Source of the DNA: Duganella aquatilis
Lineage (GTDB): Bacteria; Pseudomonadota; Gammaproteobacteria; Burkholderiales; Burkholderiaceae_D
Direction: 5' to 3'
DNA length: 64,000 bases
Assembly: GCF_009674565.1 (NCBI RefSeq)
Contig: NZ_WKJL01000020.1
Span: forward strand, 1-64,000
Position 1 is the stretch's first letter; each line of letters opens with the position of its first letter. Under the pieces are notes generated by a model, which was not told the origin of the DNA, did not search any database, and saw only the letters and a list, made by a program, of their open reading frames with translations. Shown piece after piece: positions 51,162-59,623 of the stretch. The position numbers and the translations under genes are program-made.

Positions 51162-51509
51162 AGCGTTTCCCGTATTCCATGTAACTTCGGCTGCGCGGAG
51201 GTCGTCGCAGAGGAGCCGACGCGCCCGAGGTGAAGCTATCACCTTAGCGCGTTAAACGGGCTCATACAACGCCGATTTACAATTGTTCACAACTGGTTGT
51301 GAGGCAATACAAAGCGAAGCATTACCGGCGGGGAAAACGAATTGCGCACACGTCAAGCCGGCCGCAACGCGCGCTTTTTCACCTGGCTGAGGAAATAATT
51401 ATGCCCTTTTTCAGCGCCCGAAAATACGCCATTTATTGCGGCGTTCAACAATAATTTCTATCGGTTGCGGCCGCTTGTGGCCGCAACCTCAATGCTGCAC
51501 TGCGGCAGT
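51162..51509. other. 348-base gap without a recognisable gene
   Basis: No supported coding region. It contains two hairpins: TCACAAC/GTTGTGA (51287-51302, 2-base loop), and GGTTGCGGCC/GGCCGCAACC (51463-51488, 6-base loop), the latter just after the SDR stop and possibly part of its terminator although no T-run follows. The rest is unremarkable. Confidence 0.6.
51463..51488 (-). terminator. Hairpin after the SDR gene
   Basis: GGTTGCGGCC (51463-51472) and GGCCGCAACC (51479-51488) form a perfect 10-bp stem, 21 bases after the SDR stop on the minus strand. The sequence beyond is only moderately T-rich, so termination is uncertain. Confidence 0.4.
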
Positions 51510-52217
51510 TCAGGCGCGCGGTGCGCCCAGGTAGAAGGCGCGCGGCGCGGCGAAGCTGGCGCGCACCTGTTTCGACACTTCGTCGGTCAGCACTTCGTCC
51601 TGGTTCGCTTCCAGCGCGGTGACGATGGCCTGGGCGATGTCGGCCGGCTTGGATTTCGGCGCGTCGACGTTGGCCGTCATGTCGGTGTCCATATAGCCCA
51701 TGTGGGCGCCCAGCACCTGGGTGTTTTGCGCCTGCAGTTCGTTGCGCAGGCCGTTGGTCAGGGCCCAGGCGGCGGACTTGGAGGCGCTGTAGGTGCCGGT
51801 GGTCGGGAAGCTGGCCCAGCTCAACGCCGACAGGATGTTGATGATGGCGCCGCCGCCGTTGCGGCCCAGTACCGGGGCGAAGGCGTGGCTCAGGGCCAGC
51901 GGGGCGAAGAAGTTGGTTTCGAATTCGGCGCGGGCGGCGCTCAGCGCGTCCGGGCCGGTGACGCCGCCCACCACGTGGATGCCGGCGTTGTTGATCAGGA
52001 TGGTCAGGTCGGGAATCGCCTGCACCACGGCGGCGATGTCGGCGGCGCTGGTCACGTCCAGCTTGATCGGGGTGGCGCCGGGAATGTCGATGGTTTCCGG
52101 TTTGCGGGCGGCGGCGTAGACCTTGGCGGCGCCGGCCTGGATGGCGGCTTGCGCCAGGGCTTTGCCCAGGCCACGGTTAGCGCCGGTAACCAGTACGATG
52201 GCATTTTTGAAGTTCAT
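51510..52217 (-). CDS. Short-chain dehydrogenase/reductase under TetR control
   Basis: A 235-residue SDR with 'VTGANRGLGKALAQA' (cofactor motif), 'NNAG', catalytic Ser in 'NILSALSW' and Tyr/Lys in 'YSASKSAAW'. It resembles the SDRs often found with TetR regulators. It lies downstream of the TetR gene on the same strand, with an operator-like palindrome (52250-52271) in between. Likely induced by a reactive carbonyl or quinone-type compound that the TetR protein senses, which is inference from context. Confidence 0.9.
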   Translation of the reverse strand: MNFKNAIVLVTGANRGLGKALAQAAIQAGAAKVYAAARKPETIDIPGATPIKLDVTSAADIAAVVQAIPDLTILINNAGIHVVGGVTGPDALSAARAEFETNFFAPLALSHAFAPVLGRNGGGAIINILSALSWASFPTTGTYSASKSAAWALTNGLRNELQAQNTQVLGAHMGYMDTDMTANVDAPKSKPADIAQAIVTALEANQDEVLTDEVSKQVRASFAAPRAFYLGAPRA

Positions 52218-52249
52218 GATGATTCCTTTCGAGGTGAGTTAATAACTGC

Positions 52250-52271
52250 AATATGACCGGTCATCTTAAAA
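52250..52271. promoter_or_regulatory. TetR-type operator upstream of the SDR
   Basis: Contains the perfect 12-bp palindrome ATGACCGGTCAT (52253-52264). The 22-base block matches 52872-52893 at 21 of 22 bases. It lies about 33 bases before the SDR start, between it and the TetR gene. Confidence 0.7.
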
Positions 52272-52286
52272 ATGGCCGAAAAAAAA

Positions 52287-52865
52287 TTACGACAAAATAA
52301 TATCCAGCATCATGCGTGCAAAACGGTCCAGCGGCTCGCGGCTTTGTTCGGCCTTGGTGCGCAGCACCGCGCCTTGCCAGGCGTCGTTGACGAAGGCCGC
52401 CAGTTCCGCTGCCGGCACGCTGCTGCGGATGCTGCCGTCGCGCTGACCTTCCGCGATCACCGCCGCCATCACCGCCGCCGAACCGGCAAACGCCTGCTGT
52501 ATGGCGCTGCGCATGGCTGGAATCTGGTTGGACAGTTCGGTGCTGAAATTGCCCAGCAGGCAGCCGCAGTGAAAATCGTTGGCGGCATTGCCGGCGATCA
52601 TGCGTTCAAAATACTGCTGCAACCGTGCGCGCGGCGCCAGCGTGCCATCGTGCAGCACGGCAGCCAGCTCGCCGACGGCGGCCAGGTAACGTTGCACGAC
52701 CTCCAGCCCCAGCGCTTCCTTGCTGGTGAAGTGGTTGTAGAACGAGCCTTTCCGCACACCGGCAGCGTCGGTAATATCCTGGACGCTGGTCGCATTGAAC
52801 CCTTTGCTGTGCAGCAGGTCCAAACTGGTGCTGACGATCTGCTCTTTAACGTTTGCTTTAGCCAT
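52287..52865 (-). CDS. TetR-family transcriptional repressor
   Basis: A 192-residue regulator starting at ATG 52865 ('MAKANVKEQIVSTSLDLLHS'). The HTH is 'ATSVQDITDAAGVRKGSFYN' followed by 'HFTSKEALGLEV'. The C-terminal domain ('CGCLLGNFSTELSNQIPAMR') fits the TetR/AcrR group that represses a neighbouring reductase in response to electrophiles (NemR/AcuR-like); this assignment is by resemblance. Two near-identical palindromes, at 52250 and 52872, flank the gene on both sides, implying autoregulation and control of the SDR. Confidence 0.9.
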   Translation of the reverse strand: MAKANVKEQIVSTSLDLLHSKGFNATSVQDITDAAGVRKGSFYNHFTSKEALGLEVVQRYLAAVGELAAVLHDGTLAPRARLQQYFERMIAGNAANDFHCGCLLGNFSTELSNQIPAMRSAIQQAFAGSAAVMAAVIAEGQRDGSIRSSVPAAELAAFVNDAWQGAVLRTKAEQSREPLDRFARMMLDIILS

Positions 52866-52871
52866 GTGTGT

Positions 52872-52893
52872 AATATGACCGGTCGTCTTAAAA
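52872..52893. promoter_or_regulatory. TetR-type operator upstream of the TetR gene
   Basis: ATGACCGGTCGT (52875-52886) inside a 22-base block that matches the site at 52250-52271 at 21 of 22 bases. It ends 6 bases from the TetR start codon, so binding would block the gene's own transcription. It may also affect the divergent lipoprotein gene at 52964. Confidence 0.7.
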
Positions 52894-52963
52894 TAGTCAA
52901 TCACTTTTTTTCTATGAAAGTGATAGTATTACCGAAAGTCTGTTACCTTTTTATGGAGAAGAA

Positions 52964-53215
52964 ATGAAGGCAGTTTTGTTCAGCGGTGTCTGTCTGGTGA
53001 TGCTGGCGGCGTGCGCGTCGCAGCCTGAAGTGGCGGTCGATCCGGCAGCGCCGGTCACGGCGGCAGTCAAGTGCAAACCTAATAACGACGATGCGCCGAC
53101 CGGCAGCTCGATCAAGCGCCGCGACTGCTCGGCCAATCCCGATGTGCAGAACGCCAATGCGGAACAATTGCTGGACCAGCGCCGCTTCACCATGCCGAGC
53201 GGCCTCAACCGCTGA
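52964..53215 (+). CDS. Small lipoprotein of unknown function
   Basis: An 83-residue protein. The signal peptide ends in lipobox 'LAAC' (Cys17). The mature part has a Pro/Ala/Val linker and a small domain with two Cys ('AVKCKPNNDD' and 'RRDCSANPD') that could form a disulfide. GGAGAAG lies before the ATG. I do not recognise the family. It is divergent from the TetR gene and followed by a strong terminator (53282-53308). Confidence 0.75.
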   Translation: MKAVLFSGVCLVMLAACASQPEVAVDPAAPVTAAVKCKPNNDDAPTGSSIKRRDCSANPDVQNANAEQLLDQRRFTMPSGLNR

Positions 53216-53281
53216 TCGCATCAAGTAGCGTAAAGTAACAATTTCCCGCCAGACCCAGCGCTCTTGGTATGATCCCCGATG

Positions 53282-53308
53282 CCCGGCCACAAGCCGGGGT
53301 ATTTTTTA
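53282..53308 (+). terminator. Terminator or leader hairpin before the peptidase operon
   Basis: CCCGGC (53282-53287) pairs with GCCGGG (53293-53298) around CACAA, followed by GTATTTTTTAT. It fits an intrinsic terminator for the small lipoprotein gene. It ends only 19 bases before the S9 start at 53327, and a TATGAT box lies just ahead at 53268-53273, so it could also sit in the leader of the peptidase operon and act as an attenuator. Confidence 0.65.
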
Positions 53309-53326
53309 TAACATCGGAGAGAGCGA

Positions 53327-55384
53327 ATGAGATTCCCTTTGCTGCTGCTGGGTACCGCCTTGGCGGCTTCCAGTGCGATGGCCGCGCCGCGCGGCTTTAC
53401 CGTAGAAGACATGGTCAAGATGGAACGGGTCGGCAGCCCGGTGCTGTCGCCGGATGCGACGCGCGTGGTGTACACCGTGCGCACCACCGATCTGGACAAG
53501 AACCGTGGCAATACCCAGTTGTGGCTGCTCGATCTGCGCCATCCGAACGCCGCGCCGGTGCGCCTGACCCAGGCCGCCGCCAGCAGCTCCGATCCGGAAT
53601 GGTCGCCGAACGGCGATGCGGTGTACTTCCTGTCGGGCCGCTCCGGCTCGTCGCAGGTGTGGCGTTTGCCGCTGGGCGGCGGCGAGGCCAGCAAGGTCAC
53701 CGACCTGCCGCTCGATGTCGATAATTTCCGCCTGTCGCCACAGGGCGACCGCCTGCTGTTCAGCATGGCCGTGTTCCGCGATTGCGCCGACCTGGCGTGC
53801 AGCAAGCAGCGCCTGGACGACAACGCCAAGGTCAAGGCCAGCGGCAAGGTGTACGACAAGCTGTTCGTGCGCCACTGGGATACCTGGGCCGACGGCCGCA
53901 CCAACGTGCTGTACTCGGCGCCGATCGACGCCGGCGGCAAGGTCAGCGTGCAGCCGGTCAGCCTGAGCGGCAAGCTGGACGGCGACGTGCCATCCAAGCC
54001 ATTCGGCGATCACGATGAATATCACTTCAGCCCGGACGGCAAGACCGTGGCCTTCTCGGCGCGCATCGCCGGCAAGACCGAAGCCTGGTCGACCAACTTC
54101 GACGTCTACACCGTGCCGGCCACCGGCGGCGAAGCCAAGAACCTGACCGCAGACAACAAGGCCTGGGACACCAAGGCGATCTACTCGCCGGACGGCAAGA
54201 CGCTGGCCTACGTGGCGATGGACAAGCCGACCTTCGAGGCCGACCGCTTCCACCTGGTGCTGATCGACGTCGCCAGCGGCAAGAAGCGCACCGTCGCCGA
54301 CAGCTGGGACCGTTCGATCGCGGACTTCCGCTGGACGCCTGACAGCAAGGCCATCCTGGCCACCGCCGACGACGTCGGCCAGCACCGCCTGTTCTCGATC
54401 GACGCCGCCAGCGGCAAGGTCAGCGCGCTGACCGGCAAGGGCTATGTCAGCGGCTTCGACGTCGCCAAGGACACCATCGTCATGGCGCAGGCCAGCCTGT
54501 CGTCGGGCGCGCAGCTGTTCAAGTTCAAGCTGGGTGCATCGGGCGAAAAGGCCGACCAGCTGACCCACCTGAATGAAGCCGCGCTGGCCGATGTCAAGTT
54601 CGGCGAGTACGAGCAGTTCTCCTTCACCGGCGCCAATGGCGACACCGTCTACGGCCACGTGATGAAGCCATGGAACGCCAAGCCGGGCCAGAAATATCCG
54701 ATCGCCTTCCTGGTGCACGGCGGCCCGCAGGGCAGCTTCGGCAACTCGTGGAGCTATCGCTGGAATCCGCAGGTGTACGCGGGCGCCGGCTATGCGACCG
54801 TGTTCATCGACTTCCACGGTTCGACCGGCTACGGCCAGAAGTTCACCGACTCGATCAGCGGCGACTGGGGCGGCAAGCCGCTGGAAGATTTGCAGAAAGG
54901 CCTTGCGGCAGCGGTGCAGAAATTCCCATGGCTGGACCGTGACAACAGCTGCGCGCTGGGCGCGTCGTATGGCGGCTTCATGATGAACTGGATCCAGGGT
55001 AACTGGTCGGACGGCTTCAAGTGCATCGTCAACCACGACGGCGTGTTCGATGCGCGCGGCATGGCCTACTCCACCGAAGAAATCTGGTTCACCGAGTGGG
55101 AAAACGGCGGCCCGTACTACGAGGTGCCCGAGCTGCACGAGAAGTTCAACCCGGCGCTGAAGGTGAAGAACTGGAAGACGCCGATGCTGGTGGTGCAGGG
55201 CGACATGGACTTCCGCATCCCGACCGCGCAAGGTCTGGGCGCGTTCACCGCGCTGCAACGCCGCGGCATTCCGAGCAAGTTCCTGTTCTTCCCGGACGAG
55301 AACCACTGGGTGCTGAAGCCGGCCAACTCGGTGCTGTGGCATCACACGGTGATTGACTGGCTCGATACCTACATCAAAAAATAA
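53327..55384 (+). CDS. Secreted S9-family peptidase (acylaminoacyl-peptidase type)
   Basis: A 685-residue enzyme with signal peptide ('LLLLGTALAASSAMAAP'). The propeller covers residues 25-400. The catalytic domain has Ser547 in 'GASYGGFM', Asp628 in 'GDMDFR' and His660 in 'ENHWVL', the order of S9C enzymes. It is the first gene of an operon with the M1 aminopeptidase 13 bases downstream; together they would degrade oligopeptides to amino acids in the periplasm. GGAGAG precedes ATG 53327. Confidence 0.93.
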   Translation: MRFPLLLLGTALAASSAMAAPRGFTVEDMVKMERVGSPVLSPDATRVVYTVRTTDLDKNRGNTQLWLLDLRHPNAAPVRLTQAAASSSDPEWSPNGDAVYFLSGRSGSSQVWRLPLGGGEASKVTDLPLDVDNFRLSPQGDRLLFSMAVFRDCADLACSKQRLDDNAKVKASGKVYDKLFVRHWDTWADGRTNVLYSAPIDAGGKVSVQPVSLSGKLDGDVPSKPFGDHDEYHFSPDGKTVAFSARIAGKTEAWSTNFDVYTVPATGGEAKNLTADNKAWDTKAIYSPDGKTLAYVAMDKPTFEADRFHLVLIDVASGKKRTVADSWDRSIADFRWTPDSKAILATADDVGQHRLFSIDAASGKVSALTGKGYVSGFDVAKDTIVMAQASLSSGAQLFKFKLGASGEKADQLTHLNEAALADVKFGEYEQFSFTGANGDTVYGHVMKPWNAKPGQKYPIAFLVHGGPQGSFGNSWSYRWNPQVYAGAGYATVFIDFHGSTGYGQKFTDSISGDWGGKPLEDLQKGLAAAVQKFPWLDRDNSCALGASYGGFMMNWIQGNWSDGFKCIVNHDGVFDARGMAYSTEEIWFTEWENGGPYYEVPELHEKFNPALKVKNWKTPMLVVQGDMDFRIPTAQGLGAFTALQRRGIPSKFLFFPDENHWVLKPANSVLWHHTVIDWLDTYIKK

Positions 55385-55397
55385 GCAAGGGACAGAC

Positions 55398-58019
55398 ATG
55401 AAAAAATATCTGATCGCTGGCGCCGTGGCGCTGGCTTTTGGCGGCGCGCATGCCGCCGACGTGGCGCCGCGCGCCGAAAACGCTTACCTGTCGCAAGCCG
55501 ACGCCGCCGCCCGTTCGGCGCGCGTCAGCAATGTCGACTACACGCTGGAGTTCGCGCTGACCGGCAAGGAAAGCTTCAGCGGCACCACCACCCTGAGCTT
55601 CGACCTGAAAGACGTGTCGCAGCCGCTGACCATCGACCTGGACAAGGCCACCATCGGCAGCATGACTGTCAACGGTAAAGCAGTGACGCCGCAGTACAAC
55701 AAGTGGTTCATCACGCTGGCGCCGGCCGACCTGGTCGCCGGCCGCAACACCGTCACCATCGCCTACACCCGTTTGCACAGCACCAACGGCGAAGGCCTGC
55801 ACCGCATGGTCGATCCGGTCGATGGCCGCGTCTATACCTATTCGCACTTCGAACCGGCCGCCGCGCACCAGATGTTCCCGGTGTTCGACCAGCCCGACCT
55901 GAAAGGCACCTACCAGGTGACCGTGACCACGCCGGCCGACTGGGTGGTGTCGTCGACGATGCGCGAAACCGGCGTACAGGACGTGGACGGCGGCAAGAAG
56001 TGGACCTTCCCGCGCTCGAAGAAGCTAAGCCCGTACAACTTCGCCATGCACGCCGGTCCGTACAAGGTATGGGAAGACACCAGCGGCAAGTACCCGATGC
56101 GCCTGTTCGCGCGCCAGTCGGTGGCGTCGCAGGTGTCGCCGCAGGAATGGTTCAAGTACACCAAGCAGGGCCTGGCCTTCTTCGACCAGTACTTCGGCGT
56201 GCCGTACCAGTTCGAGAAGTATGACCAGCTGCTGGTGCCGGACTTCCTGTACGGCGCCATGGAAAACGCGGCCGCCATCACCTTCGGCGAAGGCAGCTTC
56301 CTGCACAAGGAAGAAATGACGGCGGCGCAGAAGCAGTCGCTGGCCGGCGTCATCCTGCACGAAATGGCGCACCAGTGGTTCGGCGACCTGGTCACCATGA
56401 AGTGGTGGAACGGCCTGTGGTTGAACGAAAGCTTCGCGTCCTTCATGGGCACGCTGGCGACCGCCGAGTCGACCGAGTTCACCAATGCGTGGCAGGGCTT
56501 CTACTCGGGCGGCAAGCAGGCCGCCTACGTGCAGGACCAGCGCGTGACCACGCACGCGATCGAAACGCCGGTGCCGTCGACCGCGAACGCGTTCGACAAT
56601 ATCGACGCCATCACCTACTCGAAAGGCGCGTCGACGCTAAAGCAGCTGCGCCACCTGCTAGGCGAGGAAGTGTTCCGCAAGGGCGTGCATAACTACCTGG
56701 TCAAGTACCAGTACCAGAACGCCACGCTGGACAACTTCATCGGCAGCCTGGGTGAAGCGGCCGGTCGCGACCTGAGCGGCTGGACCAAGGAATGGCTGTA
56801 CGAAGCGGGCGTCAACACCATCGCGGCTGACTTCAGCTGCGCCGGCGGCAAGGTCAGCTCCTTCACGCTGCGCCAGAGCGCGACCACCAAGGAACTGCCG
56901 ACCCTGCGCGAGCAGCGCGTGCAGATCGGTCTGTTCAACCTGAGCGCGAAAGGCCTGAGCCTGAGCAAGAACGTCGCCATCACCTACAAGGGCGAGGCCA
57001 CCGCCGTGCCGGAGTTGCAGGGCGCCGCCTGCCCGGACCTGGTGTATCCGAACTACCAGGACTGGGGCTTCGCGCAGGTACAACTGGACAAGAAGTCGTT
57101 CGCGACCGCGCAGTCCAGCCTGAGCAAGGTGGATGATCCGCTGCTGCGTTCGATGCTGTGGCAGAGCCTGTGGGATGGCGTGCGTGCAGCCAAGCTGCCG
57201 CTGAACGACTTCCTGAAAACCGCGCTGGCCAACGCGCCGGCCGAGAAGGACTACACGCTGCTGGGCGACATCGTCGACAAGGTGCGTGCTTCCAAAGGCT
57301 ATCTGGAAGCGCAGGGCCCGTCGGCGTACAGCGCCAAGGTTGGCGTGCAGCTGGAGCAGATGGCGTTTGCCGCCACCAAGGCGGCCACCGACAACAACTT
57401 CCAGCGCCGCTGGTTCTCGACCTACCTGGGTCTGGCCAGCAGCCCGACTGCGTTGAAGCAGCTGGCCGATATCCTGAGCGGCAAGCTGGTGGTGCCGCGC
57501 CTGAACGTGTCGCAGGACGTACGCTGGGACATCATCCGTCGTCTGAACCGCTTTGCCTATCCAGGCAGCGAGGCGTTGCTGGCTGCCGAGCAGGAACGCG
57601 ACAAGTCGGATAGCGGCCAGCAGGCGGCGATTTCGGCGGCCGTGGTGCGTCCGGATGCGAAAGTGAAGGCCGAGTGGGCGGCAACGATTGCCGACCTGCA
57701 GACCAAGCTGCCGTTCTCCAAGGTGCGCACGGCGATGGGCAGCATGTACCCGACCGAGCAGAAAGCGCTGAATGAGCAGACTGCCGCGCAGCGTCTGGCG
57801 ACGCTGGGTGCGGTGGACAAGGCTGCGGGTCCGGTCTACATGCGTGCTTATGGTGCGTCGATGATACCGGCGACGTGCACGCCAGCCAGCGTTGAGCGTC
57901 TGGATGCGGCGATTGCCGGCTTGCCGGATTTGTCGGCGGGTACGCGTCGCGCGTTGCTGGTGACGCGGCAGGAAGATGAGCGTTGTGTGGCCATCAAGAA
58001 GGCGATGACCGTGCGCTAA
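55398..58019 (+). CDS. Secreted M1-family aminopeptidase
   Basis: An 873-residue protein. ATG 55398 is chosen for the signal peptide ('LIAGAVALAFGGAHA') that follows; the frame is open from 55353. The exopeptidase motif GAMEN is at 286-290. The zinc site is 'HEMAHQWFGD' (His321, Glu322, His325) with Glu344 in 'WLNESFASF', the exact HExxH-18-E spacing. It removes N-terminal amino acids. The length fits puromycin-sensitive/Ape2-like members with an ERAP1-like C-terminal domain. Second gene of the S9-M1 operon; a GGGTCAG palindrome follows at 58051. Confidence 0.94.
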   Translation: MKKYLIAGAVALAFGGAHAADVAPRAENAYLSQADAAARSARVSNVDYTLEFALTGKESFSGTTTLSFDLKDVSQPLTIDLDKATIGSMTVNGKAVTPQYNKWFITLAPADLVAGRNTVTIAYTRLHSTNGEGLHRMVDPVDGRVYTYSHFEPAAAHQMFPVFDQPDLKGTYQVTVTTPADWVVSSTMRETGVQDVDGGKKWTFPRSKKLSPYNFAMHAGPYKVWEDTSGKYPMRLFARQSVASQVSPQEWFKYTKQGLAFFDQYFGVPYQFEKYDQLLVPDFLYGAMENAAAITFGEGSFLHKEEMTAAQKQSLAGVILHEMAHQWFGDLVTMKWWNGLWLNESFASFMGTLATAESTEFTNAWQGFYSGGKQAAYVQDQRVTTHAIETPVPSTANAFDNIDAITYSKGASTLKQLRHLLGEEVFRKGVHNYLVKYQYQNATLDNFIGSLGEAAGRDLSGWTKEWLYEAGVNTIAADFSCAGGKVSSFTLRQSATTKELPTLREQRVQIGLFNLSAKGLSLSKNVAITYKGEATAVPELQGAACPDLVYPNYQDWGFAQVQLDKKSFATAQSSLSKVDDPLLRSMLWQSLWDGVRAAKLPLNDFLKTALANAPAEKDYTLLGDIVDKVRASKGYLEAQGPSAYSAKVGVQLEQMAFAATKAATDNNFQRRWFSTYLGLASSPTALKQLADILSGKLVVPRLNVSQDVRWDIIRRLNRFAYPGSEALLAAEQERDKSDSGQQAAISAAVVRPDAKVKAEWAATIADLQTKLPFSKVRTAMGSMYPTEQKALNEQTAAQRLATLGAVDKAAGPVYMRAYGASMIPATCTPASVERLDAAIAGLPDLSAGTRRALLVTRQEDERCVAIKKAMTVR

Positions 58020-58020
58020 C

Positions 58021-58078
58021 GGGGTAACAGCTTTTTTACCCCTAACGAAAGGGTCTGACCCCATGCGGGGTCAGACCC
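58021..58078. repeat. Two palindromes in a convergent gap
   Basis: GGGGTAA (58021-58027) pairs with TTACCCC (58036-58042). GGGTCTGACCCC (58051-58062) pairs perfectly with GGGGTCAGACCC (58067-58078) around ATGC. The second is a bidirectional stem between the M1 aminopeptidase gene and the convergent lipoprotein gene, and shares the GGGTCAG core with elements at 28633 and 45281. Confidence 0.75.
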
Positions 58079-58146
58079 TGGCCGCAGCGGTGTGCGGGTT
58101 TCGCGGGTGCCGCACGCTTTTAAAGCGGCAAGCAACGTCAACCCCG

Positions 58147-58563
58147 CTATTGCGCAGGCGGCTCGCTGACAGTCCGCTGGTTCAGCGCGCACACCCCAGC
58201 CTGGCAACTGGCGCCAGGATCGCTGACCACCGAGCAAGTAGACATCATGCCCTGCCGGTTATCCTCCGCCCGACGCGCGGCCACATGCTGCCCGACCAGC
58301 GCCTTGAGTCTGGCGCCATCCCCATCCTTGCTCGACCACGCAATATAGTTCTCCGGACCACCGCAAGCCTTGGCGCCCACACCCAAGCTATGACACTGGC
58401 TGTCATTGTCGCAACTAAGCCTGGTGTTGGCAGCCTGCACCTGCTGCCACAACGACACGCTGGCGTTCTCCGCCGCCGGCGGTCTTGCACCGGCACAAGC
58501 GCTGAGAATCAGCAGGCTGGCCGTGGCCAGGCGAAGGGAGCGGAGGCGGGGCAGGATGTTCAT
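58147..58563 (-). CDS. Lipoprotein with conserved cysteines, unknown function
   Basis: A 138-residue protein starting at ATG 58563 ('MNILPRLRSL'), with ATG 58581 as an alternative that would overlap the upstream stop. The lipobox is 'LSAC' (Cys23). The mature protein has six further Cys ('LSCDNDSQCHS', 'KACGGP', 'MSTCSVVS', 'ASCQAGVC'), pointing to a disulfide-rich periplasmic domain. I do not recognise the family. It lies 17 bases after the gene at 58581, so the two are likely co-transcribed. Confidence 0.7.
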   Translation of the reverse strand: MNILPRLRSLRLATASLLILSACAGARPPAAENASVSLWQQVQAANTRLSCDNDSQCHSLGVGAKACGGPENYIAWSSKDGDGARLKALVGQHVAARRAEDNRQGMMSTCSVVSDPGASCQAGVCALNQRTVSEPPAQ

Positions 58564-58580
58564 GGCTTCATCATGATCCA

Positions 58581-59573
58581 TTACAGGGATTCGCGCAATC
58601 GCGCCTTGCGCGCCACGCCATCGGGACCGAACAAAACGATGAACTCGGACGGCTCGCCGCCATCGCGCGCCGGCGGATAGCTGTAACGCCACGCCTGGTA
58701 GCCGTTATCAAAACTGACCACCTGCGCCGCACCGAGGCGGGCGCGCATCAGCGCGGTGGTGTTGTGGTCGGCGGCGACGGCACTGTCTTCCGCGCCTGGT
58801 GGACTGTCCATATCCTCAAAAGACAACAAGGTATCGTCCGACCAGCCGCGATCCCAGACCGGCGCGTAATAGCTGCGGTCCAGCAGTACCTGGCAATCGC
58901 AGTAGGGCAGGGTGGACGGCGTCTGCGTGCCACCGGCGTACAAGGCGCGGAACGGCAGCGTGGCGCTGCGCCCGCCATCGCGCAGCGTGACGGCAAACAC
59001 CGGATGCTCGGCGAAAAACAGGTAGTTGCCTTCCGCCGTGTTGCACACGCGCTCAGGGCTGGTGAACATCTCGCCCAGCCAGGCGAAGATCTGCGCGTTG
59101 TTGGACAGCAAGCCAGCCTCCACGCCGACCATGCACTCAAGCCGCAGGTCGCCGAGCCGGCGCATGCCCTCCGGTACATTGGGACTGCGCACCTGCGCGC
59201 GCCAGGTGAGCGTGCTGGTCTTGCGGCTGGCGATCAGCGCGGCGTCTTCCCTGGCCGCTTGCGCGTTGCGCTCCAGCGTGAAGCTGTGATCGGCGGCAAC
59301 CGTCACCGGCAGCGACATGCTGTCGCCGGCCACGCGCAGCGTGATGCCGTCCAGTTGCGTGGTCGGCAGGCGCGGCAGCAGCTGGAAGCGCAGCGTGGCT
59401 TGCGGCGCCAGCGCGTGATTGCGTTCGAAGATGTCCATGCCGGCAAGCATCTTGCGGTAGGACTTGTCGACCGGATCACGGGTGGCGGCCACGGTGACGC
59501 TGGGTGCGGTCTGGGCCACGGCGACGCCAGCTGCCAGCAACCATGCCGTGAGAAAAATCGTCAGGATGCGCAT
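58581..59573 (-). CDS. Secreted protein of unknown function
   Basis: A 330-residue protein starting at ATG 59573, at the signal peptide ('ILTIFLTAWLLAAGVAVAQ'). The frame extends upstream to 59612 without support. The mature protein is beta-rich, with segments 'QATLRFQLLPRLPTTQLDGI', 'LTWRAQVRSPNVPEGMRRLG' and a Cys pair in 'PYCDCQVLL'. I do not recognise a family or active site. It forms a probable two-gene unit with the lipoprotein at 58147. The TIGR04552-like gene upstream is 50 bases away. Confidence 0.65.
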   Translation of the reverse strand: MRILTIFLTAWLLAAGVAVAQTAPSVTVAATRDPVDKSYRKMLAGMDIFERNHALAPQATLRFQLLPRLPTTQLDGITLRVAGDSMSLPVTVAADHSFTLERNAQAAREDAALIASRKTSTLTWRAQVRSPNVPEGMRRLGDLRLECMVGVEAGLLSNNAQIFAWLGEMFTSPERVCNTAEGNYLFFAEHPVFAVTLRDGGRSATLPFRALYAGGTQTPSTLPYCDCQVLLDRSYYAPVWDRGWSDDTLLSFEDMDSPPGAEDSAVAADHNTTALMRARLGAAQVVSFDNGYQAWRYSYPPARDGGEPSEFIVLFGPDGVARKARLRESL

Positions 59574-59623
59574 GAGGGCTAGCGTAAAGCATCGCGCCAG
59601 CCGGCGGCGCACCGCTGGCGGGT

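Noticed and set aside
38538-58019. Three S9 peptidases as recent tandem duplicates
   Set aside because: The proteins at 38538, 46673 and 53327 differ in length (669, 789, 685) and in their active-site surroundings, which suggests older paralogues of different subfamilies.
58021-58042. Hairpin with T6 after the M1 gene as the terminator
   Set aside because: The T-run lies in the loop and stem, not after it; the stem at 58051-58078 is the better candidate.
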